A stretch of 64,000 bases of DNA from CADEED01 sp035502995 (GCA_035502995.1 DATJTW010000064.1:4400-68399), one strand, 5' to 3'. Counted from the stretch's first letter, positions 35,695 through 45,663 are shown. The notes: a model not told the origin generated them from the letters alone. Numbers and translations: made by a program.

Positions 35695-36549
35695 CTAGTA
35701 CGTGCCGGTCGCAATCGGACGCTCGGGATCGCGGATCCACTCGCTCCACGACCCGGCGTACAGACGTCCACCGCCGAGTCCGGCGTGTTCGAGGGCGAGC
35801 AGGTTGTGGCAGGCCGTGACTCCCGACCCGCACATCGCGACGACCGACGCCGGGGGCAATGCGCCGAGCAGCGTCGTCCAGCGCCGCCGCAGCGCGTCGG
35901 CCGGCAGGAACCGTCCGTCGGCGCCGAGGTTGCCGGCGAACGGCAGATTGCGCGCTCCCGGCACGTGTCCCGCGACCGGATCGAGCGTCTCGTTGCGGCC
36001 GGCGAAGCGGTCCGTGCCGCGCGCGTCGACGAGCAGCGTGCCGGCGCGCGTCCGCGCCGCGTTCACCTGCTCGCTGGTCAGCCAGGCATCGGGCACCAGG
36101 TGTGCCTCCAGCGTCCGCGGCGTGCGCGATCGCCGGGCATTCTCGAGTGGCAGACCGGCGGCACGCCACGCCGCGATGCCGCCGTCGAGCACCGCGACCT
36201 TCGTGAGACCGATCCAGCGCGCCAGCCACCAGAAGCGCGCGCCGTATGCGCCATTGCCCTGGTCGTAGGCCACGAGCTGACAACCCGCGTCGACACCGAG
36301 CGCGCCGAGCCGCCGCGCGAACACGTCCGGATCGGGCAGCGGATGTCGGCCGGAAGCGGCGTCGATCGGACCCGACAGGTCGCGGTCGAGATGCAGGTAT
36401 TGCGCGCCCGGCAGATGCTCCGCGGCGAACTGGTTTTCGCCCCAGCTCGTGTTCGCGAGATCGAAACGGCAGTCGAAGACGACGAGATCGTCGCGGGCGA
36501 TCTCCCGGGAGAGCGTGGCTGCGTCGATGAGCGTGGTGAAATGAGTCAT
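35695..36549 (-). CDS. sseA: Sulfurtransferase (3-mercaptopyruvate type)
   Basis: This 284-residue protein has two rhodanese domains. The first is inactive and begins with VVFDCRFDL. The second carries the catalytic loop AMCGSGVTACHNLLAL; CGSGVTA is the form found in 3-mercaptopyruvate sulfurtransferases rather than thiosulfate-specific rhodaneses. The linker GRNETLDPVAGHVPGA is also typical. The protein lacks a signal peptide. It is divergent from a GST gene and lies upstream of speA. Confidence 0.9.
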   Translation of the reverse strand: MTHFTTLIDAATLSREIARDDLVVFDCRFDLANTSWGENQFAAEHLPGAQYLHLDRDLSGPIDAASGRHPLPDPDVFARRLGALGVDAGCQLVAYDQGNGAYGARFWWLARWIGLTKVAVLDGGIAAWRAAGLPLENARRSRTPRTLEAHLVPDAWLTSEQVNAARTRAGTLLVDARGTDRFAGRNETLDPVAGHVPGARNLPFAGNLGADGRFLPADALRRRWTTLLGALPPASVVAMCGSGVTACHNLLALEHAGLGGGRLYAGSWSEWIRDPERPIATGTY

Positions 36550-36586
36550 GGCGCATCTTACAATCGCGCCAACTCATGGCCCACTC

Positions 36587-37255
36587 ATGGCAATAGACGT
36601 CTACTGGGGCAGCGGCTCGCCGTACTCGTGGCGCGTGCTGCTCGCGCTCGAGCACAAGGGCCTGCCCTACACGAGCCACCTGCTGTCGCTCGACATGCAG
36701 GAGCACAAGTCGCCGCACATGCTCGCGCTGAATCCGCGCGGCCGCGTGCCGACGCTGAAGGACGGCGACTACGTCGTGTTCGAGTCGCTGGCCGTCATGT
36801 ACTACCTCGACCGCAAATATCCGGCGAAGCCGTTGTTCGGCGAGTCCGCGGAAGAGGGCGGCGTGATCATGCGCGTCTGCTGCGAGTTCCAGGCGTACAT
36901 CGAGGATCACGTCATGCGCGTGGCGCGCGCGGTGCTGACGCGCCGCGAGGATCCGAACTCCGACCTCGTGACGAACTCGATGCTGGTCGCCGCCGGCGAA
37001 GCGCGCACCATCGAGATGCGCCTGTCGAAGGGCGACTGGATCGTCGGCGATCGGCCGGGTGCATCGGACTTCATGATCTACCCGTGCATCAAGTTGCTGC
37101 TGCGCGCGCTCGCGCGGCCCGAGGCGCGCGCGCTCGCGGCGCGATTCATGCCCGTCGACGCGAACTATCCGTCGCTCGATCGCTGGTTGAAGCGCGTCGA
37201 ATCGCTGCCCGGCTACGACAAGACGTTTCCGCCGCACTGGCGCACGCGCGACTGA
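36587..37255 (+). CDS. Glutathione S-transferase family protein
   Basis: This 222-residue protein has a GST fold. The N-terminal thioredoxin-like domain includes WGSGSPYSWRVLLALEHKG with a candidate catalytic Ser, NPRGRVPTLKDGDYVV with the cis-Pro, and FESLAVMYYLDRKYP with the Glu-Ser pair that holds glutathione. The C-terminal helical domain contains VGDRPGASDFMIYPC. I start at MAIDVYWG because homologues begin at the first strand. It is not closely similar to the GST at 26051-26704. Confidence 0.9.
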   Translation: MAIDVYWGSGSPYSWRVLLALEHKGLPYTSHLLSLDMQEHKSPHMLALNPRGRVPTLKDGDYVVFESLAVMYYLDRKYPAKPLFGESAEEGGVIMRVCCEFQAYIEDHVMRVARAVLTRREDPNSDLVTNSMLVAAGEARTIEMRLSKGDWIVGDRPGASDFMIYPCIKLLLRALARPEARALAARFMPVDANYPSLDRWLKRVESLPGYDKTFPPHWRTRD

Positions 37256-37345
37256 AAACGTGACAACCCGTCATCGGTGGCAACGCCGGATGATGGTTGA
37301 TACCCTCTCGGCCCTGATTTTCGGTCGAGTGATACGGGGTCAATC

Positions 37346-38761
37346 ATGGCGGAAGAAAAAGTTCACGTAGAGTTTCCGGGCCGCATCGTCTTCATCGGCA
37401 TGGGCAGCATCGGCCAGGGCACACTGCCGCTCGTCTTGCGCCACATCGGCATCCCGAAGGAACGCATCACGATCGTCACGTCGGACGAGCGCGGCAAGAA
37501 GGTCGCGGCCGAATACGGCGTCAAGTTCGTGAACATCACGCTGACGCGCGACAACTTCCGCCGCGAGCTCGACCCGTACATCGGCCGTGGTGACTTCGTA
37601 CTCAATGTGTCCGTCGACGTGTCGTCGATCGCGTTGATCAAGTTCTGCTGGTCGAAGGGCGCGATGTACCTCGACACGTGCATCGAGCCGTGGCCGGGCG
37701 GCTACACCGACGCCACGATCCCGCACGCGCGCCGCACCAACTACGCGCTGCGCGAAGAGGCGCTGGCGCTGCGCAAGGAGAATCCGCGCGCGCCCACGGC
37801 CGTGCTCACGCACGGTGCGAACCCGGGCCTGGTGTCGCACTTCGTGAAGCAGGCGCTGCTGAACGTCGCCGCGGACACGGGCGTCGATGCCGGTTCACCG
37901 AAGACGCGTGAGGACTGGGGCCAGCTGTCGCGCAAGCTCGGCGTGAAGGTCATCCACATCGCCGAGCGCGACACGCAGCTCGCGTCGAAGCCGAAGCAGT
38001 TCAACGAATTCGTGAACACCTGGTCGGTGGACGGCTTCGTCAGCGAAGGCCAGCAGCCGGCCGAGCTCGGCTGGGGCACGCACGAGAAGAATTTTCCGCG
38101 CGACGGCAAGCGCTACGACTTCGGCAACGGCTCGTCCATCTACCTGATGCAGCCCGGCGCCGCGACGCGCGTGCGCACCTGGACGCCGAAGGCCGGTCAT
38201 TTCCACGGCTTCCTGATCACGCACGGTGAGGCGATCTCGATCTCCGACTACCTGTCCGTGAAGCAGGCCTCGGAAACGGTGTACCGCCCCACCTGCCATT
38301 ACGCCTATCACCCCAGCGATTCCGCCGTCGTGTCGGTGCACGAGTTCGCCGGCCGCAACTGGCACCTGCAGGATCGCCAGCGCATCCTGATGGACGAGAT
38401 CATCTCGGGCACCGACGAGCTCGGCGTGCTGCTCGCCGGCCACAAGAAGAATGCGTACTGGTTCGGCTCGAACCTCTCGATCGACGAGGCGCGCAAGCTC
38501 GCCCCGCACAACAACGCCACCAGCCTGCAGGTCACGGTGTCGTGCCTGTCGGGAATGATCTGGGCGATGGAGAATCCGAACGTCGGCCTCGTCGAGCCCG
38601 ACGAGATCGACTTCCGTCGCAATCTGGAGATCGCGATGCCCTACCTGGGCACGGTCGCCGGTGCGTACACGGACTGGACGCCGCTGCACGATCGCGAGCG
38701 CCTGTTCCCGGAAGATCTCGACAAGACGGATCCCTGGCAGTTCAAGAACGTCCGCGTCTGA
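37346..38761 (+). CDS. hss: Homospermidine synthase
   Basis: This 471-residue protein matches bacterial homospermidine synthase. With NAD as a prosthetic hydride carrier the enzyme makes homospermidine from two putrescines, or from putrescine and spermidine. The nucleotide-binding motif IVFIGMGSIGQG is at about 14-25. Family stretches YLDTCIEPWPGGYTD and LTHGANPGLVSHFVKQ are intact. Together with speA it points to homospermidine as a polyamine of this organism. Confidence 0.93.
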   Translation: MAEEKVHVEFPGRIVFIGMGSIGQGTLPLVLRHIGIPKERITIVTSDERGKKVAAEYGVKFVNITLTRDNFRRELDPYIGRGDFVLNVSVDVSSIALIKFCWSKGAMYLDTCIEPWPGGYTDATIPHARRTNYALREEALALRKENPRAPTAVLTHGANPGLVSHFVKQALLNVAADTGVDAGSPKTREDWGQLSRKLGVKVIHIAERDTQLASKPKQFNEFVNTWSVDGFVSEGQQPAELGWGTHEKNFPRDGKRYDFGNGSSIYLMQPGAATRVRTWTPKAGHFHGFLITHGEAISISDYLSVKQASETVYRPTCHYAYHPSDSAVVSVHEFAGRNWHLQDRQRILMDEIISGTDELGVLLAGHKKNAYWFGSNLSIDEARKLAPHNNATSLQVTVSCLSGMIWAMENPNVGLVEPDEIDFRRNLEIAMPYLGTVAGAYTDWTPLHDRERLFPEDLDKTDPWQFKNVRV

Positions 38762-38812
38762 ACACGAGCGGGGGCGGACGCGGGTCCGCCGCCGCGCCTC
38801 CGGTCGGTCGAA

Positions 38813-39337
38813 CTACTCGCCGACGAGCTTCGCGATGCGCTCGCCCATGCGCATCATCTTCAGCAGCGTCTTGCGCGGCATGCTCTTGATCGCGTCGAAC
38901 CAGCGCGTGACGGTTTCGAGGAACTCGAGCTGGCTCACGATGCGTTCGCGGACCGCGGCCGGCGTCTCCTTGTCTTTCTGCAACTGCGCGGCGCACTCGC
39001 GCAACGCCGCCAGCGTCGGGTCGAGCTCGCGTTTCTTGCGGCCTTCAATGATGGCGCGGATGACCTCCCACGTATCCTGCTGCGCAGCGAAGTAGTCACG
39101 CCGGTCGCCGAGCTCGTGCGTGATGCGCACGAGGTCCCAGGCCAGCAGCTCCTTGAGTCCCGTGCTGATGTTCGAACGCGCGATGCCCAGCGTCTCGCCG
39201 ATCTCGTCGGCGTTCAGCGGCTCCTCGCTGAGGAACAGCAGCGCATGGATCTGCGCGACCGAGCGGTTCATGCCCCAGCGGCTGCCCATCTCGCCCCAGT
39301 GGACGATGTAGCGTCGCATCGTTTCGGTGAGCTGCAT
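38813..39337 (-). CDS. GbsR/MarR-type transcriptional regulator
   Basis: This 174-residue protein has a MarR-like winged helix of the GbsR group. The N-terminal YIVHWGEMGSRWGMNRSVAQ and NADEIGETLGIARSNIST are characteristic. The C-terminal half is helical and basic. A perfect inverted repeat overlaps its own promoter, so it probably represses itself and perhaps the divergent membrane-protein gene. The ligand is unknown. Confidence 0.9.
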   Translation of the reverse strand: MQLTETMRRYIVHWGEMGSRWGMNRSVAQIHALLFLSEEPLNADEIGETLGIARSNISTGLKELLAWDLVRITHELGDRRDYFAAQQDTWEVIRAIIEGRKKRELDPTLAALRECAAQLQKDKETPAAVRERIVSQLEFLETVTRWFDAIKSMPRKTLLKMMRMGERIAKLVGE

Positions 39338-39350
39338 ATTGTCATGACCG

Positions 39351-39374
39351 TAATTTCTGTAGTCACAGAAATTA
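39351..39374. promoter_or_regulatory. Palindromic operator between the GbsR-type regulator and a membrane protein gene
   Basis: TAATTTCTGT and its exact complement ACAGAAATTA form 10-bp arms separated by AGTC. The site lies between divergent genes and overlaps the -10 box of the regulator, as expected for the binding site of a dimeric regulator with autoregulation. Confidence 0.8.
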
Positions 39375-39398
39375 TAGACGGCTAAGATCGGCGCGCAA
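39371..39398 (-). promoter_or_regulatory. Promoter of the GbsR-type regulator
   Basis: On the minus strand a perfect -10 box TATAAT (39371-39376) is preceded, with a 16-nt spacer, by TTGCGC (39393-39398) as the -35 box. The adjacent inverted repeat overlaps the -10 box. Confidence 0.7.
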
Positions 39399-39412
39399 GA
39401 CGGAAGAAACGC

Positions 39413-40470
39413 ATGAACAACCCGTACGCACCGCCCGAATCCAACCCGCGCGACGAATCCTCCGAACCCCGCACCGGCCGGCGCCTGCCGTTCAGCGGCT
39501 GGTACGCCGTCGGCGGCGGCGTCGCCGCCGGCCTGCTGCTGCGACTCGCCTTCTCCGGCAAGGCCGGCGACGCCTACGGCGCGATGCTCGCGTCGTTCAT
39601 CTTCGGCGCGCCGATCGCGGTCGCCGCCGTCACCGTCTGGCTGGCGGAGCGCATCGAATCGCGCAGCTGGGCTTACTACTTCTTCGCGCCGATGCTGTCG
39701 GTCACGTTGTTCGTCGCTGGCACGCTGGCGCTGAACGTCGAGGGCTGGATCTGCGCCATCCTGATCCTGCCGCTGTTCGCCATCGTCGGCGGGCTCGCGG
39801 GCCTGGTCGTGGGCGCGATCTGCCGTGCCACCGGACGGCCGAAACGCACGCTGGTGAGCTGCCTCGCGATGCTGCCGCTGCTCGGCGGTTCGTTCGAACA
39901 CCTCATCCCGAACGCCGCGCGCGAACGCGTCCAGACGCGCGAGGTCTTCGTCGCCGCGACGCCCGGCGCCGTGTGGCGCGAGATCGTCGACGTGCCCGAC
40001 ATCCGTCCGGAAGAAGTCGGCGGCGCCTGGATGTACCGCATCGGCGTGCCGCTGCCGCTGGCCGCCCGCGGCGAGACGCGCGGCGACGAACACCTGCGCC
40101 ACATCGCGATGAATCGTGGCGTGCATTTCGACCAGGTCGCGAGCACGTGGCAGGAACCCGGCTCCGGCGAATCCGGGTCCCGCGAATCCGGCGTCGTCGT
40201 CTGGCGCTACCGCTTCGCCGCCGATTCCTTTCCACCCGGTGCACTCGACGACCACGTGCTCATCGGCGGCGAATACTTCGACATCCGGACCTGCACGTTC
40301 ACGCTGACGCCCACGACCGGCGGCACGCGCGTGTCGCTGTCGACGCGTTACCGCGTCAGCACGCACTTCAACTGGTACGCCGGCTGGATCGGCGACGCCG
40401 TCGTCGGGGATTTCGTCGAGACGTCGCTCGGCCTGTACGCGCGCCGCGCCGAGCGCGCGGCCAGCGCCGC

Positions 40471-40492
<22 letters not shown>
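39413..40492 (+). CDS. Membrane protein with C-terminal START/SRPBCC-like domain
   Basis: This 359-residue protein has an N-terminal cytoplasmic tail beginning MNNPYAPPES, a motif common in small bacterial membrane proteins. Four or so transmembrane helices span about residues 28-160. The C-terminal part from REVFVAATPGAVWREIVDV on has the strand-helix order of an SRPBCC (polyketide cyclase/START) domain, a ligand-binding fold. It is divergent from the GbsR-type regulator and may be its target. A GGAAG ribosome site precedes the ATG. The function is unknown. Confidence 0.78.
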
Positions 40493-40980
<488 letters not shown>

Positions 40981-41090
40981 GAACGAAATCATATGTGTGA
41001 AGGCGGTCACGCTCACGGCCGCGGTGCGCCAGGGGGTTCCGTGAGCCCCCTCACAGCCGTCGGGACCCCCGAAGCCCAAACTGTCTACCC

Positions 41091-41285
41091 ATGGCAGCCC
41101 GCTACTACACGCACTTCGTCACCAGCGCCGAGCCCGCTCATTCGAGCGAGTGGAGCGGGGTCATCGAGCTGACGCACCCGCTGGGTGAACGCCGCGATTC
41201 GAAGGAACTGCGCCGACTGCTGGCCGCGAACTTCGAGATCGAAGCCGAGGACATCAAGATTCTGCAGGTTGCGCGATTGCACTGA
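41091..41285 (+). CDS. Small conserved protein of unknown function
   Basis: This 64-residue acidic protein is predicted to have a beta strand, a helix and a final strand. The segment RRLLAANFEIEAEDIKILQVARLH suggests a small alpha/beta fold; it is split here as RRLLAANFEIEAED and IKILQVARLH. It has no signal peptide. A terminator follows about 70 nt after the stop, so it forms its own short transcript, divergent from greB. Confidence 0.65.
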   Translation: MAARYYTHFVTSAEPAHSSEWSGVIELTHPLGERRDSKELRRLLAANFEIEAEDIKILQVARLH

Positions 41286-41351
41286 TTCTTCTCCCCCGTA
41301 TCCCCTAGCGGACTTCTTTCCCTTCATCGAAAGTCCGCCTTCCGAGCCCCG

Positions 41352-41377
41352 AGCCCCCAAAGCTTGGGGCTTTTTTT
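41352..41377 (+). terminator. Rho-independent terminator after the 64-residue protein gene
   Basis: A stem with arms AGCCCC and GGGGCT, closed by an 8-nt loop, is followed by seven T. It lies between the small gene and the M13 peptidase gene. Confidence 0.85.
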
Positions 41378-41413
41378 ATACTCCGGCCCTTCGCACCGAA
41401 TCCGGGGTTTTCC

Positions 41414-43504
41414 ATGCTTCGTCGAACTGCCGTGACGGCCACCGCCACGATCTCGCTGATTGCAGTGGCGGTCGCCACGCTGGCGGCGTGCACGTCTGCC
41501 GCGTCCAAACCCGCTCCCGCCGCGCAAGCCGTGGCTCCGCCGCCGCCCCCGCCGCCGAAGTCCGGCCTCGATCTCGCCGGTTTCGATCGCACGGTGCGTC
41601 CGCAGGATGACCTCTATCGCTTCGTCGACGGTGGCTGGCTCGCGAAGACCGAGATCCCCGCCGACAAGTCGAACTACGGCTCGTTTTCCATCCTCGACGA
41701 CCGCGCGCAGGACGAGGTCCGTCAGCTGATCGTCGCGGCCTCTGAGAAGGCCAACAACCCGCCCGGCTCCGACGCGCAGAAGGCCGGCGATTTCTATCTC
41801 TCGTATCTCGACACGGCGCGCATAGAGAGCCTCGGCCTCACGCCGCTGGCCGCGGAGATCGCGCAGATCGACGCCATCGCGACACCGCGCGACGTCGCGC
41901 GTTACATCGGCTACTCGATGCGCATCGGCGTCGCGCAGCCGTTCGTCTGGTACACGTCGCCCGACAGCAAGAATTCCACGGTGTACCTCGCCTCGCTGCA
42001 GCAGCGCGGCCTCACCATGCCGGACCGCGACTACTACCTGAGCCCCGACGCGAAGTTCGCGCAGTTCAGGGCGAAGTTCGCGACCTACGTCGAGCAGATG
42101 CTGGCGCGCGCTGGCGAGCGCAACGCGAAGGCCGCGGCCGTGCGCATCGCCGCGCTCGAGACGCGCCTCGCGAACGAGCAGTGGACGAAGGTGCAGAACC
42201 GCGACCCGGTGAAGACCTACAACCCGATGATGCTGCCCGAGTACCAGAAGCTCACGCCGGGCTTCGACTGGCTGGCGTTCTACGACGGCCTCGGCGCGCC
42301 GCCGCAGAAGATGGACGTGAGCCAGCCCAGCTTCTTCAAGGGCGTGGGCCAGCTGGTGAAGACCGTACCGGTCGCCGACTGGCGCCTGTACTTCAAGTTC
42401 CACCTGCTCAACGAGTACGCGCAGGTGTTGTCCAAGGACTTTGCGGACCTCGAATTCGACTTCAACCAGCGCACCATCGCCGGCGTGCCGGAGCAGAAAC
42501 CGCGCTGGCGCCAGGCCGTCGAGCTGATGGGCGACACCATGGGCGAGCTGGTCGGCCGCATGTTCGTCGACGCGCATTTCAAGCCCGAGTCGAAGCAGCG
42601 CGTGCTCGCCCTGGTCTCGAACCTGCTGAAGGCGTTCGACACCTCGATCGACGGCCTCGAGTGGATGAGCCCCGACACGCGCGTCGAGGCCAAGCGCAAG
42701 CTGTCCAAGATCACCGTGAAGATCGGCTACCCCGACAAGTGGCGCGACTACTCGACGCTCACCGTCAAGCGCGACGACCTGGTCGGCAACCTGATCCGCG
42801 CGGCGGAGTTCCAGCACCAGCGTTACGTGCAGCGTGCCGGCGGCCCGGTCGACAAGGGCGAATGGCTGATGACGCCGCAGACCGTCAACGCGTATTACAA
42901 CCCGACGACCAACGAGATCACGTTCCCGGCCGCGATCCTGCGTCCGCCGTTCTTCGATCCGGAAGCGGACGACGCGGTGAACTACGGCGGCATCGGCGCC
43001 GTCATCGGCCACGAGATCAGCCACGGCTTCGACGACTCCGGCCGGCAGTTCGACGGCGACGGCAACCTGCGCGACTGGTGGACGGCCGACGACGCCGCCA
43101 AGTTCAAGACGCGCGCCAACGGTATCGTCGCGCAGTTCAACGGCTACACCGTGCTCGACGACCAGCACATCAACGGCGAGCTGACGCTGGGCGAGAACAT
43201 CGGCGACCTGTCGGGCCTGGCCGTGGCCTTCAAGGCGTACAAGATCGCGCTGAACGGCCAGCCGGCGCCGGTCATCGACGGGTTCACCGGCGACCAGCGC
43301 TTCTTCTGCGGCTGGGCGCAGGGCTGGCGCCGCAAGTACCGCGACCCGGAACTGCTGAAACGCGTGAAGGCGGATCCGCATGCGCCCAGCGAGTTCCGTA
43401 CGAATGGTCCGACGAGCAACATCGACGCGTTCTACGATGCGTTCGGCGTGAAGTCTGGAGATCGGTTGTATCGTCCCCAGAACGAGCGCGTGAAAATCTG
43501 GTGA
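41414..43504 (+). CDS. M13 family metallopeptidase lipoprotein
   Basis: This 696-residue protein starts with a lipoprotein signal peptide (lipobox LAAC) and a Pro/Ala-rich linker, then the full M13 (neprilysin/PepO) peptidase. The zinc motif VIGHEISHGFDD is near residue 533, and the third ligand region LGENIGDLSGLAVA is near 595. PQTVNAYYNPTTNEITFPA is the substrate-binding segment. It should cut short peptides in the periplasm or at the outer membrane. Confidence 0.95.
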   Translation: MLRRTAVTATATISLIAVAVATLAACTSAASKPAPAAQAVAPPPPPPPKSGLDLAGFDRTVRPQDDLYRFVDGGWLAKTEIPADKSNYGSFSILDDRAQDEVRQLIVAASEKANNPPGSDAQKAGDFYLSYLDTARIESLGLTPLAAEIAQIDAIATPRDVARYIGYSMRIGVAQPFVWYTSPDSKNSTVYLASLQQRGLTMPDRDYYLSPDAKFAQFRAKFATYVEQMLARAGERNAKAAAVRIAALETRLANEQWTKVQNRDPVKTYNPMMLPEYQKLTPGFDWLAFYDGLGAPPQKMDVSQPSFFKGVGQLVKTVPVADWRLYFKFHLLNEYAQVLSKDFADLEFDFNQRTIAGVPEQKPRWRQAVELMGDTMGELVGRMFVDAHFKPESKQRVLALVSNLLKAFDTSIDGLEWMSPDTRVEAKRKLSKITVKIGYPDKWRDYSTLTVKRDDLVGNLIRAAEFQHQRYVQRAGGPVDKGEWLMTPQTVNAYYNPTTNEITFPAAILRPPFFDPEADDAVNYGGIGAVIGHEISHGFDDSGRQFDGDGNLRDWWTADDAAKFKTRANGIVAQFNGYTVLDDQHINGELTLGENIGDLSGLAVAFKAYKIALNGQPAPVIDGFTGDQRFFCGWAQGWRRKYRDPELLKRVKADPHAPSEFRTNGPTSNIDAFYDAFGVKSGDRLYRPQNERVKIW

Positions 43505-43532
43505 TGCCCGCCGGGCGAACGGGGAGATGACG

Positions 43533-44180
43533 ATGCGGAAGTGGATGCTGGGTGTGATCGTCGTGCTGGTGGGCAGCAGCCTCTCGGGCTGCGGCTACAA
43601 CAACCTGCAGCGCGAGGACGAGTCGGTGAAGGCGGCGTGGTCCGAGGTGGTGAACAACTACCAGCGGCGCGCGGACCTGATCCCGAACCTCGTCGCGACC
43701 GTGAAGGGTTTCGCCGCGCAGGAAGAACGCGTGCTCGTCGAGGTCACGGAGGCGCGCGCGAAGGTGGGCTCGATCCAGCTGACGCCCGAGCTCATCAACG
43801 ATCCGGGCGCATTCGCGAAATTCCAGGCGGCGCAGGGCGAGCTCACCGGCGCGTTGTCGCGCCTGATGGTGACGGTCGAGAAGTACCCGGAGCTGAAGTC
43901 GAACGAGAACTTCCGCGACCTGCAGGTGCAGCTCGAGGGCACGGAGAACCGCATCGCCGTCGCGCGCAAGCGCTACATCGACGCGGTGCAGTCGTACAAC
44001 GTCACGGTGCGCCAGTTCCCGACCAACCTGACCGCGAAGATGTTCGACTTCGAGGTGAAGCAGAACTTCAGCGTCGAGAACGAGAAGGCGATCTCGACCG
44101 CGCCGGCGGTCACGTTCGATACGTCGACGCCGAACGCCACGGCCGCGCCCGTCGAGAAGCCGGCGCCGGCCACGAACTGA
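43533..44180 (+). CDS. LemA family protein
   Basis: This 215-residue protein has an N-terminal hydrophobic segment with a lipobox-like LSGC and then the LemA helical domain: NNLQREDESVKAAWSEV, NNYQRRADLIPNLVATVKGF. The tail is Ala/Pro-rich. LemA proteins are envelope proteins of unclear function. The ATG at 43533 is preferred because a GGGGAG ribosome site lies 6 nt before it but directly abuts the ATG at 43527. The two genes that follow encode TPM-domain proteins, a common LemA arrangement. Confidence 0.92.
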   Translation: MRKWMLGVIVVLVGSSLSGCGYNNLQREDESVKAAWSEVVNNYQRRADLIPNLVATVKGFAAQEERVLVEVTEARAKVGSIQLTPELINDPGAFAKFQAAQGELTGALSRLMVTVEKYPELKSNENFRDLQVQLEGTENRIAVARKRYIDAVQSYNVTVRQFPTNLTAKMFDFEVKQNFSVENEKAISTAPAVTFDTSTPNATAAPVEKPAPATN

Positions 44181-44184
44181 AAAC

Positions 44185-45111
44185 GTGAAAACGCTGCTGA
44201 TCGCGCTGGCGTTCCTGGTGCTGGGCGCGCCGGCGGCGCGCGCGCAGGTCGCGGTTCCGAAGCTCGAGGCGCGCGTCACCGATCTCACCGGCACGCTGAC
44301 GGCCAGCCAGCAATCGACGCTCGAGGACAAGCTGCAGCAGTTCGAGGCGCGCAAGGGCTCGCAGGTGGTCGTGCTGATCGTGCCCACCACGCAGCCCGAG
44401 GACATCGCGCAGTTCGGCATCCGCGTCGCCGAGGCGTGGAAGATCGGCCGGCAGAACGTCGATGACGGCGCCATCCTCATCATCGCGAAGGAAGACCGCA
44501 CGCTGCGCATCGAGGTGGGCCGCCGCCTCGAAGGTCCGCTGCCCGACATCACCGCCGGCCGCATCATCAACGACACTATCGTGCCGCTGTTCCGGCAGGG
44601 CGATTTCTACGGCGGCGTGAATGCCGGCGTCGACCGGATGATCCGCGTCATCGACGGCGAGCCGCTGCCCGCGGCCGATCAGCGCTGGCAGAACAAGCCG
44701 CGCGCCGTGCCGTGGCCGTTCATCCTCATCGGCTTCCTCGCGTTCGGCGGCGCGTTCCGGTTCCTCGGCGGCCGCGCGGTCAGTGCGCTGATCGCCGGTT
44801 TTTGCGCCGGTATCGTGATCCACTGGTTGTTCTCGCGGATCGTGCCGTCGGTCGGCGCAGGCGCGGGAGTGTTCCTGTTCTCGCTGCTGATGCAATCGGC
44901 CGGCGGCGGTGGTCCCGGCGGTGGTGGCGGTGGTGGCGGTTCGTCGCGCCGATCACGCGTGTTCCGCGACCGCGGCGGCTGGGGTGGCGGCTTCGGCGGC
45001 GGCGGGTTCGGCGGTGGTGGTGGCGGATTCGGCGGGGGCTTCGGCGGTGGCGGCGGGTTCAGCGGTGGCGGTGGCGGCTTCGGAGGCGGCGGTGCGTCCG
45101 GCCGCTGGTAG
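44185..45111 (+). CDS. TPM domain membrane protein with Gly-rich tail
   Basis: This 308-residue protein has a signal peptide ending in ARA-Q and a TPM (DUF477) domain from about residues 28 to 150 (VTDLTGTLTASQQSTLED). One or two transmembrane helices span about 175-235, and the tail is made almost only of Gly and Phe (GGGFGGGG repeats). TPM proteins are usually found with LemA, as here. The start is GTG. The Gly-rich tail is common in the family and is not a sign of error. Confidence 0.9.
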   Translation: MKTLLIALAFLVLGAPAARAQVAVPKLEARVTDLTGTLTASQQSTLEDKLQQFEARKGSQVVVLIVPTTQPEDIAQFGIRVAEAWKIGRQNVDDGAILIIAKEDRTLRIEVGRRLEGPLPDITAGRIINDTIVPLFRQGDFYGGVNAGVDRMIRVIDGEPLPAADQRWQNKPRAVPWPFILIGFLAFGGAFRFLGGRAVSALIAGFCAGIVIHWLFSRIVPSVGAGAGVFLFSLLMQSAGGGGPGGGGGGGGSSRRSRVFRDRGGWGGGFGGGGFGGGGGGFGGGFGGGGGFSGGGGGFGGGGASGRW

Positions 45112-45118
45112 TTAGCTC

Positions 45119-45616
45119 ATGGATCTCGCCAGGTTCCTGCGGCACGTCTTCGCCTCGCGCTGGCTGACGCGGCGCCGCTTCAGCGACGCCGTCGATGCGG
45201 CGATCGAGTCGGCCATCGAGTCCGCGGAGAAACGTACGGGCGGCGAGATCCGCTTCGTCATCGAGACCGCGCTGCATCCCGCGGCGGCCTGGCGCGGGCA
45301 GTCCCCGCGCGACCGCGCGCTCGACGTGTTCGGCCAATTCCGCGTCTGGGACACCGACGAGCGCAACGGCGTACTCATATATGTATTGGTGGCGGACCGG
45401 GACGTGGAGATCGTCGCCGACCGGGGCGCCGCCGCCGCGGTGTCGCCCGCCGGCTGGGAAGAGGTGGCGCGCCGCATGGAAGCGGAGTTCCGCGCCGGAC
45501 GGTTCGGCGACGGTGCCGTCGCCGGTGTCGCGGGCGTCGGCAGCTTGTTAGAGAAACACTTTCCCGCGCGACCGGTGAATCGCGACGAACTGCCCAATCA
45601 GCCGACGCTGCTGTAG
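45119..45616 (+). CDS. TPM domain protein, second of the pair
   Basis: This 165-residue protein has a single TPM domain without a signal peptide: GGEIRFVIETALHP, RVWDTDERNGVLIYVLVADR and EIVADRGAAAAV are recognisable. It lies 7 nt after the first TPM gene and completes a LemA-TPM-TPM operon. It is likely to sit at the cytoplasmic face of the membrane, but its role is unknown. Confidence 0.87.
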   Translation: MDLARFLRHVFASRWLTRRRFSDAVDAAIESAIESAEKRTGGEIRFVIETALHPAAAWRGQSPRDRALDVFGQFRVWDTDERNGVLIYVLVADRDVEIVADRGAAAAVSPAGWEEVARRMEAEFRAGRFGDGAVAGVAGVGSLLEKHFPARPVNRDELPNQPTLL

Positions 45617-45663
45617 CAGAATGCCGACATCCTGAAATGAATCCCCGGTGTCATACTCCCGCC

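Noticed and set aside
35672..37237. Very long upstream extension of the speA frame
   Set aside because: It runs antisense or out of frame through the sulfurtransferase and GST genes, which have full family motifs in their own frames.
44900..45110. Gly-rich repeat as a low-complexity insertion or error
   Set aside because: Gly/Phe-rich tails are usual in TPM-domain proteins next to LemA.
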